From Candidatus Buchananbacteria bacterium (GTDB lineage: Bacteria; Patescibacteriota; Patescibacteriia; CAIXNZ01), in NCBI GenBank assembly GCA_030592165.1, contig JAUVKC010000016.1, forward strand, positions 1 through 16,326: DNA of 16,326 bases, written 5' to 3'. Below are positions 6,574-13,536 of this stretch, piece after piece. The position numbers and the translations under genes are program-made. The notes beneath the pieces were generated by a model that did no database searches, had not been told where the DNA came from, and worked only from the letters and a program-made list of their open reading frames with translations. The number at the start of each line of letters is the position of its first letter. Position 1 is the first letter of the stretch.

Positions 6574-7302
6574 TTATTCGTTTAAATTTGTATAATAATC
6601 ATCCACGTCTTCATCTTCATCAAGGGCGTCAAAAAATTTTTCTAATTTCACATTTTCTTCATCAGAAATTGAAATAGTTTCTTTCGGAACGTATTCTATA
6701 TCAGCGCATTCAACTTTTATTTCCATATTTTCCAATCCTTTACTTACTTTATGTAAATCTTCGATTTTTGTATAAATTACCAAACCTTCGTTTGTTTTTT
6801 TCATATCCTGAGCTCCAAGGTCAATAATTTGTAATTCAAGTTCATCCATATCCTTACTGGCGACTTTTTCACTTTCTATGCGAATAACTCCCTTGTTATC
6901 AAATTGCCATGAGACAGATTTTGGCCCTCCGAGGGCACCACCAGCCTTACTGAAAATATGTTTAATTGATTGAGAGGTTCGGTTTTTGTTATCAGTTAAA
7001 CATTTAATGATAATAGCTACTTTAGCTGGTCCAAATCCTTCATAATAAAGTTCCTCAATAATACCACCTTCAAGTTCTCCTGTACCGCGTTTAATTGATC
7101 TTTCAATATTATCTTTGGGCATGTTAGCGGAACGAGCTTTTTCTACAGCAAGTCTTAAGCCAAAATTAATATCAGGATCTCCGCCTTTATCTCTGGCTGC
7201 AATAGTAATTGCTTTGGAAAGCTTTGTAAACAAAGAAGAGCGTTTAGCATCAGCTGCGCCTTTAGTTCGTTTAATTGTTGACCATTTAGAGTGTCCTGAC
7301 AT
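6574..7302 (-). CDS. yebC: YebC/PmpR family protein (TACO1-like)
   Basis: This conserved family was first described as transcriptional regulators and more recently linked to translation of difficult motifs such as polyproline; TACO1 is the mitochondrial relative. The 242-residue product has the family landmarks: MSGHSKW at the N terminus, NMPKDNIERSIKRG at 60-73, YEGFGP at 87-92 and TDNKNRTS at 103-110. Its length is normal. An in-frame ATG exists 42 bases upstream (7344), but the family always starts at MSGHSKW, so 7302 was chosen; neither has a Shine-Dalgarno sequence. The C terminus carries an acidic tail (DALDEDEDVDDYY). In many bacteria yebC sits directly upstream of ruvC, and here the two share orientation but are separated by the hydrolase gene. 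Confidence 0.95.
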   Translation of the reverse strand: MSGHSKWSTIKRTKGAADAKRSSLFTKLSKAITIAARDKGGDPDINFGLRLAVEKARSANMPKDNIERSIKRGTGELEGGIIEELYYEGFGPAKVAIIIKCLTDNKNRTSQSIKHIFSKAGGALGGPKSVSWQFDNKGVIRIESEKVASKDMDELELQIIDLGAQDMKKTNEGLVIYTKIEDLHKVSKGLENMEIKVECADIEYVPKETISISDEENVKLEKFFDALDEDEDVDDYYTNLNE

Positions 7303-7333
7303 AGTGAAAGTTTTAATAATCAATAAGCAAGCA

Positions 7334-7403
7334 TCAAATAACAAATAATGTTTTAATTAATAAATTATAAAATATTAATTAGGTCATTTTATAATTTGTT
7401 ATT
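7334..7403. repeat. AT-rich heptamer units in both orientations upstream of yebC
   Basis: TCAAATA and ACAAATA (7334-7347), then ATAAATT and ATAAAAT (7360-7373), resemble the units upstream of the PBP gene. Inverted copies follow: AAATTATAAAAT (7362-7373) faces ATTTTATAATTT (7386-7397), and AATAACAAAT (7337-7346) faces ATTTGTTATT (7394-7403). The segment can therefore fold into a long AT hairpin. Confidence 0.55.
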
Positions 7404-7429
7404 GATTTGAAGTATTTAAATTAGTCATT

Positions 7430-7488
7430 CTCTTTTATTGAGTGTACTAAATATAAAAAGTTTTTTCAAACCCGTTGCAATAAAAGAG
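7430..7488. repeat. 11-bp inverted repeat in the intergenic region
   Basis: CTCTTTTATTG (7430-7440) and CAATAAAAGAG (7478-7488) are perfect inverted copies separated by 37 bases that contain an A5 G T6 stretch. The function is unknown; it could be a paired binding site or an RNA stem. It lies about 20 bases upstream of the predicted small-RNA promoter. Confidence 0.55.
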
Positions 7489-7508
7489 TAGATATCCACA
7501 GAAAAGTA

Positions 7509-7536
7509 TTGTTAAAATTTGTTTTACTGGTATACT
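7509..7536 (+). promoter_or_regulatory. Predicted promoter of a small RNA
   Basis: TTGTTA (-35, 7509-7514) and TATACT (-10, 7531-7536, identical to the -10 before the STT3-like gene) are separated by 16 bases. Transcription would start near 7543. No open reading frame with a usable start follows before the terminator at 7596-7650. Confidence 0.5.
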
Positions 7537-7542
7537 GAAATT

Positions 7543-7650
7543 TAAGTGGAGGAAGAGGTTAAATCGATAAACAATAAAATAATTATCAATAATCCCCCCG
7601 TGAGATTGTTTCACACCCATGCTTAGTGAAATAATTTTACGGGGTTTTAT
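7543..7650 (+). ncRNA. Candidate small noncoding RNA (about 105 nt)
   Basis: The segment between the promoter and a strong terminator begins with a purine-rich stretch (GTGGAGGAAGAGG, 7546-7558), passes through an AT-rich linker and ends in a C-rich run leading into a 19-bp hairpin. The GGAGG has no start codon at a usable distance, so it does not look like an mRNA. The purine-rich 5' part and the C6 run at 7594-7599 could pair with each other or with Shine-Dalgarno regions of other mRNAs. It does not match the signatures of 6S, SRP, RNase P or tmRNA that could be recalled. The existence of the RNA is inferred from its promoter and terminator. Confidence 0.4.
7596..7650 (+). terminator. 19-bp hairpin terminator with three G-U pairs
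   Basis: Bases 7596-7614 pair without interruption with 7626-7644 around an 11-base loop (ACCCATGCTTA), and TTTTAT follows. Three of the pairs are G-U when read as plus-strand RNA (7602/7638, 7604/7636, 7608/7632). They would be A-C mismatches on the other strand. The structure therefore appears adapted to forward transcription. Confidence 0.75.
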
Positions 7651-7862
7651 ATTGATACGAATTTACTACAGATCTACGAAGATTACTTATAATATTGTTA
7701 TAATTAATTTGTGATTAGGTTATTTTTTACCTATTTTCCAAAAGGCTTGAAAATATTGGGTTAGGGGCTTCAGTTTTAAAGTAAGTATAAATACCTAGAA
7801 TTATAAAGGCAAGACCGTAGTAACAAAAAGAGTCACTTTTCAATTTGGGGGCTGAATCTTGG
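7651..7862. other. Intergenic stretch without a recognised feature
   Basis: This AT-rich segment has no convincing reading frame with a ribosome binding site on either strand. It contains small imperfect dyads (TAGGT/ACCTA near 7723-7740 and AAAAG/CTTTT near 7828-7842) but nothing that can be assigned a function. Confidence 0.4.
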
Positions 7863-7892
7863 TTGTTGTAGTTACTTGAATTCTGCTATACT
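7863..7892 (+). promoter_or_regulatory. Predicted leaderless promoter of the STT3-like gene
   Basis: TTGTTG (-35, 7863-7868) is followed after 18 bases by TATACT (-10, 7887-7892). Seven bases downstream of the -10 is base 7899, the A of the ATG. The mRNA is expected to begin exactly at the start codon, and no Shine-Dalgarno sequence is present. Confidence 0.6.
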
Positions 7893-7898
7893 TAAATC

Positions 7899-9515
7899 AT
7901 GAAAAAGTTGCGAAAATTTGCCAAAAAAACACACAAACTGATTCAAGCTAATCAGTTTATTTTGTATTTAGTGGTTTTTTTTATTGCTTATTTTGTCTTC
8001 CTTTATATTCAGGCAACTCCGGGATTTCTTGATCCTGATTCTTTTTACCATTTAAAAATAAGTAAAATAATTTCACAGCAAGGACCTATTTTTGATTTTC
8101 CCTGGTTGCAATACACAGTTTTAAACGATTTTTATATTGATCATCATTTTTTGTATCACGTTGCTGCTGTTCCTTTTATTGTTGTTTTGGGTGATTTTGT
8201 TGGCTTTAAACTTTTTACTGTTTTAATATCTTCATTATTTATTTTACTTAGTTATACATTTTTAAAAAAATATAAAATAAAGTATGCTGAATTTTTCGCC
8301 TTGCTATTGGTTTTTTCACCGGCTTTTTTGTATAGAGCTTCATTAGGAAAAGCAAATTCGTTTTCTTTAATCTTTTTATTTTTAGGGATTTATTTTATAT
8401 TCAAAAAACGGTATTTGTGGTTATTTATTCTATCATTTTTTTACGTTTGGACTTACGGGGGGTTTTTATTACTTTTAGTAATGACAATTTTTTATATTCT
8501 TGCCAATGCTATTTATAAAACCTGGCTTGATCAACCGTTATGGTTAAAACTAAGAAAATATTTTTGGCCTTTAAAAATAACTAATTATACAATAAATTTT
8601 TTCAAAACTATTTTTTCAAAACAAAGTTTTAAATTATTTTTTACTGTTTTAGGCGGAACAATTGCTGGTTTAATTTTTAATCCATATTTTCCTAAAAATA
8701 TTAAGTTTTATTGGCAACAAGTTTATGAAATTGGTATAAAAAATTATCAATCGATTGTGAATGTTGGTGGTGAGTGGTATCCCTACCCAATGTTTGAATT
8801 AATGACTAATACTGGTGCCTTAGTGATTATGGCATTTTTAGCTTTAATTTTATTTATTAGTAGTTTTAAAAAACAAAAAACTGAAAGTATTTTTTTCTTT
8901 ATGACTAGTTTTGTTTTTTTACTTTTGACTTTAAAATCTAAACGATACGTTGAGTACTATATTCCACACTTAGCCCTGTTTACTGCATTTAGTTTTCATT
9001 TTGGCAGAGATGTATTAATCAAAATAAAAGATTTTATCTGGCAAGAATTTAAGCCAGCAAAATATTTAGTCTTCATAATTTTTTTATTTCTATTTGCCCT
9101 TATGGTTAAGGATTTAGTGATTACTCATAATAGTTTTTTGCAGCCAATTAGTTTTAATAAATACGATAAAATTTCACAATACTTAAAAAATAATAGTAAC
9201 GAAGGTGATGTTATCATGCATACTGATTGGGATGAGTTTCCGCCACTTTTTTATCAAAATAGTAAAAATTATTATATAGTAGGACTTGATCCTACCTTTA
9301 TGTATAATTATGATCCGCAATTATATCAATTGTATGCAGATATAACTACAGCAAAAAAATCTGATAATCTATATCAAGCAATCAAGGAAAATTTTAATGC
9401 TAAATATTTTTTTGTAGAATCTGGCAGAGAACAGCTTGAAAAGAACTTGCAATATAATAGTAATTTTACTAAGGTTTATGAAGATGAGGATGGTAAATTA
9501 TATAAACTTAAATAA
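7899..9515 (+). CDS. STT3-like GT-C membrane glycosyltransferase
   Basis: This is a polytopic membrane protein related to the STT3/PglB/AglB oligosaccharyltransferases, which transfer glycans from lipid carriers on the outer face of the membrane. The 538-residue protein has about ten to twelve hydrophobic segments. The first outer loop carries DPDSFYH at 45-51, the STT3-type metal-binding aspartate motif, and DHH at 81-83 matches the second acidic motif of archaeal-type enzymes. A third conserved-looking segment is SKRYVEYYIPH (347-357). The C-terminal soluble domain (about 412-538) is short and has TDWDEFP at 442-448 where STT3 proteins have WWDYG, so acceptor binding may differ. The GT2 gene follows after three bases, implying an operon. 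N-glycan transfer, sugar transfer to lipids or another GT-C reaction are all possible. Confidence 0.75.
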   Translation: MKKLRKFAKKTHKLIQANQFILYLVVFFIAYFVFLYIQATPGFLDPDSFYHLKISKIISQQGPIFDFPWLQYTVLNDFYIDHHFLYHVAAVPFIVVLGDFVGFKLFTVLISSLFILLSYTFLKKYKIKYAEFFALLLVFSPAFLYRASLGKANSFSLIFLFLGIYFIFKKRYLWLFILSFFYVWTYGGFLLLLVMTIFYILANAIYKTWLDQPLWLKLRKYFWPLKITNYTINFFKTIFSKQSFKLFFTVLGGTIAGLIFNPYFPKNIKFYWQQVYEIGIKNYQSIVNVGGEWYPYPMFELMTNTGALVIMAFLALILFISSFKKQKTESIFFFMTSFVFLLLTLKSKRYVEYYIPHLALFTAFSFHFGRDVLIKIKDFIWQEFKPAKYLVFIIFLFLFALMVKDLVITHNSFLQPISFNKYDKISQYLKNNSNEGDVIMHTDWDEFPPLFYQNSKNYYIVGLDPTFMYNYDPQLYQLYADITTAKKSDNLYQAIKENFNAKYFFVESGREQLEKNLQYNSNFTKVYEDEDGKLYKLK

Positions 9516-9518
9516 TTT

Positions 9519-10241
9519 ATGAGAGTCTTAATTACAATCCCAGCATTTAATGAAGAAAAAGTAATCCATGAAAATGTTTTGCAGGTTTTAGAGTTTTGTC
9601 ATAAAAGACTGTCTGAATACGAATTTAAAATTGTCATAGCAGATAATAACTCTCATGATGAAACTGCTAAAATAAGTAAATATTTAGCTCAAGAAAATGA
9701 TAAAATTGACTATAATTATGTTCCTGAGCAAGGTAAGGGTCAGGCAGTTTTTCAAACCTGGCAAAAATATATTGATAAATTTGATATCTTTATATTTATG
9801 GATGCTGATTTAGCAACTGATATAAATTCATTGCCAGATTTAATCAGTAATCTTAATGATGGTGCTGATATTGTCATCGGCTCACGATATTTACTGGATT
9901 CTCAAGTTAAAAGGAATTTTTCTAGAAAAATAGCCTCAATTGTTTACAGGAAATTATTTAGAATTATTTTAAATACACAAATTACTGATATGCCTTGTGG
10001 GTTTAAGGCAGTAAAAAAAGAAATAACTGAAAAAATAGTGTCAAAAGTAAAAGATCATGGTTGGTTTTTTGATACAGAATTACTTTATTTAGCTGAAAAT
10101 AAAGGTTTTAAAATAAAAGAAGTGCCAGTAAAATGGCACGAACCAAGGACAAAGGATAATAAAAGTCGGGTTAATTTAATTAAAGTTTCTTGGTTATATT
10201 TAAAAGAGATTATTCGTTTACGACTGACTAAGATCAATTAG
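9519..10241 (+). CDS. GT2 glycosyltransferase, DPM1/polyprenyl-phosphate sugar synthase type
   Basis: A GT-A enzyme that would transfer a sugar from a nucleotide donor to a polyprenyl phosphate on the cytoplasmic face, supplying lipid-linked sugar for GT-C transferases. The 240-residue product has IPAFNEE (7-13), ADNNSHDET (41-49), the metal-binding DAD at 95-97, GSRY (121-124), DMPCGFKA (157-164) and WFFDTELL (182-189), the usual order in dolichol-phosphate mannose synthase relatives. There is no C-terminal membrane pair, so it resembles the short soluble DPM1 form. It begins three bases after the STT3-like stop codon and has no Shine-Dalgarno sequence, suggesting translational coupling. Its last 24 bases overlap the end of the convergent DUF2079 gene. 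Confidence 0.88.
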   Translation: MRVLITIPAFNEEKVIHENVLQVLEFCHKRLSEYEFKIVIADNNSHDETAKISKYLAQENDKIDYNYVPEQGKGQAVFQTWQKYIDKFDIFIFMDADLATDINSLPDLISNLNDGADIVIGSRYLLDSQVKRNFSRKIASIVYRKLFRIILNTQITDMPCGFKAVKKEITEKIVSKVKDHGWFFDTELLYLAENKGFKIKEVPVKWHEPRTKDNKSRVNLIKVSWLYLKEIIRLRLTKIN

Positions 10242-12089
10242 ACCAAGTGATTTTTCATTATCAATAATTCTAATAAGTGAGCCAAGACCGTTTAGTTCCA
10301 GACCACCTTTAAGATCAATGATTTCCAATTCATTGATTTTTTTTATACCATAAAAATTTAATTGAATAATTTTATTTTCTGGCCAACTTAAAGTCGGATA
10401 AAGACCATAACCAAGGGGGTATATTTGTTGATCAAGTTTAATAAAATAGGGACGCTCTAAACGGGATAATGGTCTAAAAAAGAATGAGTAATCTTGATTA
10501 TTCTGGTTATAGCCCAAGAATTCAATTTGATCATCTAAATTAACAGAAAACGAGTTTTTAATTTCAGGATAAGTATCATGAGTAAAAATTATATTTTTTG
10601 TTATTTCGTTATTTTTGGCAAGTAAACTAAGATTATTTTTTATTTTTAAAGTTGAAAAGCCTTGTTCAAGTAAAGTTTGGCGAAATCTCGCAAAAGCATT
10701 AGCATAATCATATCTGGGATTAGTATCGTAATGAAAATGATAAGTTAAAAATTCCCAATTATTAATTAAAATATTTTGAGTATCTTCAGGTAATTTATAA
10801 TCAGATAAACCATATTGAGTTTTTCCCAAAAAAACATAATTCATTGAATAAATATTTCGTCGAGAAGAAAGTGGTGTGAGAAAATCGTAAGTTGTTGCAA
10901 CTGAAGCTTCTTGGGGAATTAAACTAATAAATTCACTTTTTAATTTTACCTGACCGTAGTCAAAATTAATAATATTATTAATTGCCGGGATTATTGGGCC
11001 TAGGGTGAGAAAGACGTAACCAAAGCCAATAATAAAATAAATAGATAAAAGGTATTTATATTTTTGTTTGATATTTAAATATTTTTTGTTTTTACTCAGA
11101 TATTTTAAAGAAAAAATAGATGAGATAGTAAAAACCGTCAAAAATATTGCGCCATAATGCATTTTTAAAATTAATTCTCCAGAAATTCCTGAACCAAGGG
11201 CAATTTGCAGGAACATGCCTAATGAAAGTAATAAGTATTTTGGACGAAAAATTGGTATGAATAAGAAAACTAAAAAAAATCCAAGGATAAATTCAAAATT
11301 AAAGAAATCAAAAATTTGCAGAAAGACAAGATTGAATTTTAGAAAAAAGTTAATAAAAATTTCATCTAAAGAAGCTCCTAACCAGGAATAAAATTCTAAG
11401 AATTTATAGCCATGAGAGACTGCAAAGAGTGAAATGATTTTTAATGAGGTGAAAAAGTAAATTACGGAGAGGATAGACGGAGTCAAAATCCATTTTAGTT
11501 TTCTTTTATCTAAAATAGCGATAAAGCCAAACATAAAGACTATAAAGGAAACATCTTCACGAATCAGAAGACTTAGGATAGTAAAAACAATAAATAAACG
11601 GAATTTTGAAGTATCATAAAAATAAAATAACCAAAAGATGAAAAAGGGTATGAAAGCAAGTAAATGAAATTCAAATAAATTTATATTTAAAGTAACTGGA
11701 TTGAAAAGAAAAAGAAGTAGAATTATTAAAGAGTGTTGTGGAAGAAGATGTTTTTTACAGATTAAATATAAGGGAATAGTCGCTAGTGATAGGAAAAGAG
11801 TTTGAATAAAAAGAAGGGTAATTGGTGATTTGAAAATTAAATAAATCGGTAAAAGTAAAATAATAATTGGAGCAAAATGATCACCAAGGTACGAAGGCGG
11901 ATGAATACTTGACTTGAAAAAATCACCAAGACTAGAATTATAAAAAACCTGATTAAATATAGCCAAATCAAACCCATTATAGGCAAATGTAAAGTATTTA
12001 TATAAACAAATACTAAAAACAAGGATAATATAAAATATTATTAAACCAATTATAATTTTTTTTAATTTTGGCCAGGTTAGATTTTTCAT
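10218..12089 (-). CDS. DUF2079 multi-spanning membrane protein (GT-C-like)
   Basis: DUF2079 proteins are uncharacterised polytopic membrane proteins that resemble GT-C glycosyltransferases in design. The 623-residue product has the family pattern: NGFDLAIFNQ at 38-47 in the first outer loop, GDHFAPII at 69-76, LFEFHLLAF at 138-146 and REDVSFI at 177-183. About eleven hydrophobic segments cover residues 13-370. A soluble C-terminal region follows, starting with the typical IPQEASVATTYDFLTPLSSR segment (about 390-409). The acidic residues in the outer loops suggest metal-dependent chemistry, but no activity is established. Its 3' end overlaps the GT2 gene by 24 bases without a terminator between them. 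The predicted promoter puts the start of transcription three bases before the ATG. Confidence 0.88.
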   Translation of the reverse strand: MKNLTWPKLKKIIIGLIIFYIILVFSICLYKYFTFAYNGFDLAIFNQVFYNSSLGDFFKSSIHPPSYLGDHFAPIIILLLPIYLIFKSPITLLFIQTLFLSLATIPLYLICKKHLLPQHSLIILLLFLFNPVTLNINLFEFHLLAFIPFFIFWLFYFYDTSKFRLFIVFTILSLLIREDVSFIVFMFGFIAILDKRKLKWILTPSILSVIYFFTSLKIISLFAVSHGYKFLEFYSWLGASLDEIFINFFLKFNLVFLQIFDFFNFEFILGFFLVFLFIPIFRPKYLLLSLGMFLQIALGSGISGELILKMHYGAIFLTVFTISSIFSLKYLSKNKKYLNIKQKYKYLLSIYFIIGFGYVFLTLGPIIPAINNIINFDYGQVKLKSEFISLIPQEASVATTYDFLTPLSSRRNIYSMNYVFLGKTQYGLSDYKLPEDTQNILINNWEFLTYHFHYDTNPRYDYANAFARFRQTLLEQGFSTLKIKNNLSLLAKNNEITKNIIFTHDTYPEIKNSFSVNLDDQIEFLGYNQNNQDYSFFFRPLSRLERPYFIKLDQQIYPLGYGLYPTLSWPENKIIQLNFYGIKKINELEIIDLKGGLELNGLGSLIRIIDNEKSLGLIDLSQS

Positions 12090-12098
12090 AGTAAGTTA

Positions 12099-12127
12099 AT
12101 TTTAGCCTAAAATAAGCAAAAGACCAA
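12099..12127 (-). promoter_or_regulatory. Predicted near-leaderless promoter of the DUF2079 gene
   Basis: On the minus strand, TTGGTC (-35, 12122-12127) and TAAAAT (-10, 12099-12104) are 17 bases apart. Transcription would start at about 12092, three bases before the ATG at 12089. The -35 is weak (three of six), but the arrangement repeats the pattern seen at ruvC and the PBP gene. Confidence 0.4.
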
Positions 12128-12150
12128 GAGGTTATTAGTTTTGAAAATAT

Positions 12151-12186
12151 AAAAACCTCGTAATAATAATTACGAGATTTTTTAAT
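12151..12186. terminator. Bidirectional intrinsic terminator at the end of the pilin array
   Basis: CTCGTAAT (12157-12164), loop AATA and ATTACGAG (12169-12176) form a hairpin. On the minus strand it is followed by GGTTTTTATATTTT and on the plus strand by ATTTTTTAA. It lies 25 bases after the last pilin gene's stop codon and separates the array from the DUF2079 promoter. Confidence 0.8.
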
Positions 12187-12210
12187 TTCAAGAAAATTTA
12201 ATTTGAACCA

Positions 12211-12618
12211 TTATTCCTCAACTGATGGTGTGTCTCCGATATAGTCTTCAGTCGCACCTTCTTGAAAGGCGTTCAAAACAAATTGAGCTATGGCATAGGC
12301 CAATATTATTATAGCCAGACCTATTATAGCTGAAACTAGAACTTGTTTGGCTTTTTTAATTTTTTCTTCTGCTCCCGCAGAAGTTAAATATAAATAACCA
12401 CCATAGAGAATCAGAACTACAAAGATTATACTCAAAAGGCCTAGTAAGGTTGAGATTATTTTAGCTGCTAAAATCCGAGGATCTTGAGGTTCTGCACTAT
12501 CGCCATAAATTTGTTTCCCAAAGGAATCAACACTAGCCCCAACACTGGCAAAACAAACTTGATTATAAAAAAATAAACTTAGAAAGATAATTAATATGAC
12601 TAATATTATTTTTTTCAT
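12211..12618 (-). CDS. VirB2/TrbC-like pilin protein, seventh of the array (135 aa)
   Basis: A small membrane protein of the two-helix pilin type that would be exported, processed and possibly assembled into a surface filament. A signal peptide covers about 1-24 (FAS before VGAS). Helix 1 spans about 50-73 and ends in LYGG (71-74). A short cytoplasmic loop contains TSAGAEEKIKKAK (79-91), and helix 2 spans about 92-116 (SAIIGLAIIILAYAIAQF). The C-terminal tail is acidic (GATEDYIGDTPSVEE). It has no cysteine in the mature part. The gene starts 19 bases after the preceding pilin gene's stop codon, has no strong Shine-Dalgarno sequence and is the last gene before the terminator. Assignment to the Patescibacterial T4SS-pilin family is by pattern recognition. 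Confidence 0.8.
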   Translation of the reverse strand: MKKIILVILIIFLSLFFYNQVCFASVGASVDSFGKQIYGDSAEPQDPRILAAKIISTLLGLLSIIFVVLILYGGYLYLTSAGAEEKIKKAKQVLVSAIIGLAIIILAYAIAQFVLNAFQEGATEDYIGDTPSVEE

Positions 12619-12637
12619 ATTTAATTTATGTTATTGA

Positions 12638-13162
12638 CTAAGGACATTCGGTATCATGATTTGATTTAAAATATGATTGATCACAACAGCTGGAATCAAC
12701 AGTTCCGTTTATAAGGAATCTATACTCACAACAATTTAATGAATAAAAATCAAGACTACCTGCGTTTTCACATTCCTCTCTATAGGCAGGCAGGCTTGTT
12801 TGACCAGGGTTTTCTAGCGTATTAGTAATAAAGGAAGTTATTGAATATCCACTAATAATTATAAGTAAGCCAATAACAGAGGTAAGAATGATGTTTTTAC
12901 TTTTTTTAATTTTTTCGTCTGTACCAGCGGCTGTCATATAAATAAACCCTCCATAAACAATTAAACCTACAAAAATCACCCCAATTAGGCTAAGTAAAGT
13001 TTTTACTACCATAGCTATGATTAGTTGTGGTGATGCGGGGGATAGCTCAGTAACTTGACTACCAGTTGATTGTAATCCGTCCAGAAAACTGGAAGCTAAA
13101 GCAGGGGAGCTAATCATAACTCCAAGTAAAATTAGTAATAAAAATAAATAGATTTTTTTCAT
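12638..13162 (-). CDS. VirB2-like pilin protein with a six-Cys C-terminal tail (174 aa)
   Basis: The core matches its neighbours: signal peptide about 1-24 (PALA before SSFL), helix 1 about 47-70 ending in VYGG (69-72), loop TAAGTDEKIKKSK (77-89) and helix 2 about 90-113. Unlike the short members it continues for about 60 residues with six cysteines at 131, 144, 145, 159, 160 and 173, including two CC pairs, and ends CP. With the basic loop inside, this tail should lie outside the membrane, where three disulphides could form. One N-x-S/T site (Asn152) lies in the tail. The start is four bases after the preceding stop codon, so the genes are surely cotranscribed. It is perhaps a tip or adhesive subunit. 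Confidence 0.8.
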   Translation of the reverse strand: MKKIYLFLLLILLGVMISSPALASSFLDGLQSTGSQVTELSPASPQLIIAMVVKTLLSLIGVIFVGLIVYGGFIYMTAAGTDEKIKKSKNIILTSVIGLLIIISGYSITSFITNTLENPGQTSLPAYREECENAGSLDFYSLNCCEYRFLINGTVDSSCCDQSYFKSNHDTECP

Positions 13163-13166
13163 ATAA

Positions 13167-13529
13167 TTAACCTAAGGCTGAGCTTATAAACATAGCAATT
13201 GAATAAGCAAAGATTACAATAGCTAAACCAATAATAGCAGCAATAATTATTTTTTTGGCTTTTGTTATTTTTTCATCTGCTCCGGCAGCTGTCATATAAG
13301 AAAATCCTCCATATAAAATTAGGGTAAAAAATACAGCACCCAAAAGACCTAAAATAGCCTTGATAACTTCAGCAACTAATGTTTCTGCTGTTGCAGTAGA
13401 AACACCAGCCCCGCCAGCTGTTGTGCCGATTAATTGCTGTGCATTCTTAATACCCTGACCATTAACTAATACAGGTAAACTAAGAATAAGGGTGAAAATA
13501 AAAATTGTAATGATTATTTTTTTTAACAT
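13167..13529 (-). CDS. VirB2-like pilin protein, short form (120 aa)
   Basis: A short two-helix pilin-like protein: signal peptide about 1-24 (VNG before QGIK), then a linker with IGTTAGGAGV (34-43), a motif shared with two neighbouring paralogues. Helix 1 spans about 52-73 ending in LYGG (72-75). The loop MTAAGADEKITKAKK (79-93) precedes helix 2 at about 94-117, and the protein ends almost at the membrane. No cysteines are present. An in-frame ATG 81 bases upstream would run into the preceding pilin gene and replace the signal peptide start, so MLKK at 13529, seven bases after that gene's stop codon, was chosen. Confidence 0.8.
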   Translation of the reverse strand: MLKKIIITIFIFTLILSLPVLVNGQGIKNAQQLIGTTAGGAGVSTATAETLVAEVIKAILGLLGAVFFTLILYGGFSYMTAAGADEKITKAKKIIIAAIIGLAIVIFAYSIAMFISSALG

Positions 13530-13536
13530 AAAATTA

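Noticed and set aside
7303..7344. Upstream in-frame start adding 14 residues to YebC
   Set aside because: The family conserves MSGHSKW at the very N terminus, and the extension has no ribosome binding site.
7461..7476. tRNA T-arm-like motif (TTTCAAACCCG)
   Set aside because: No matching acceptor, D or anticodon stems and no CCA-type end could be found around it.
7543..7600. Short coding gene behind the GGAGG at 7548-7552
   Set aside because: There is no ATG, GTG or TTG at usable distance downstream before the terminator hairpin.
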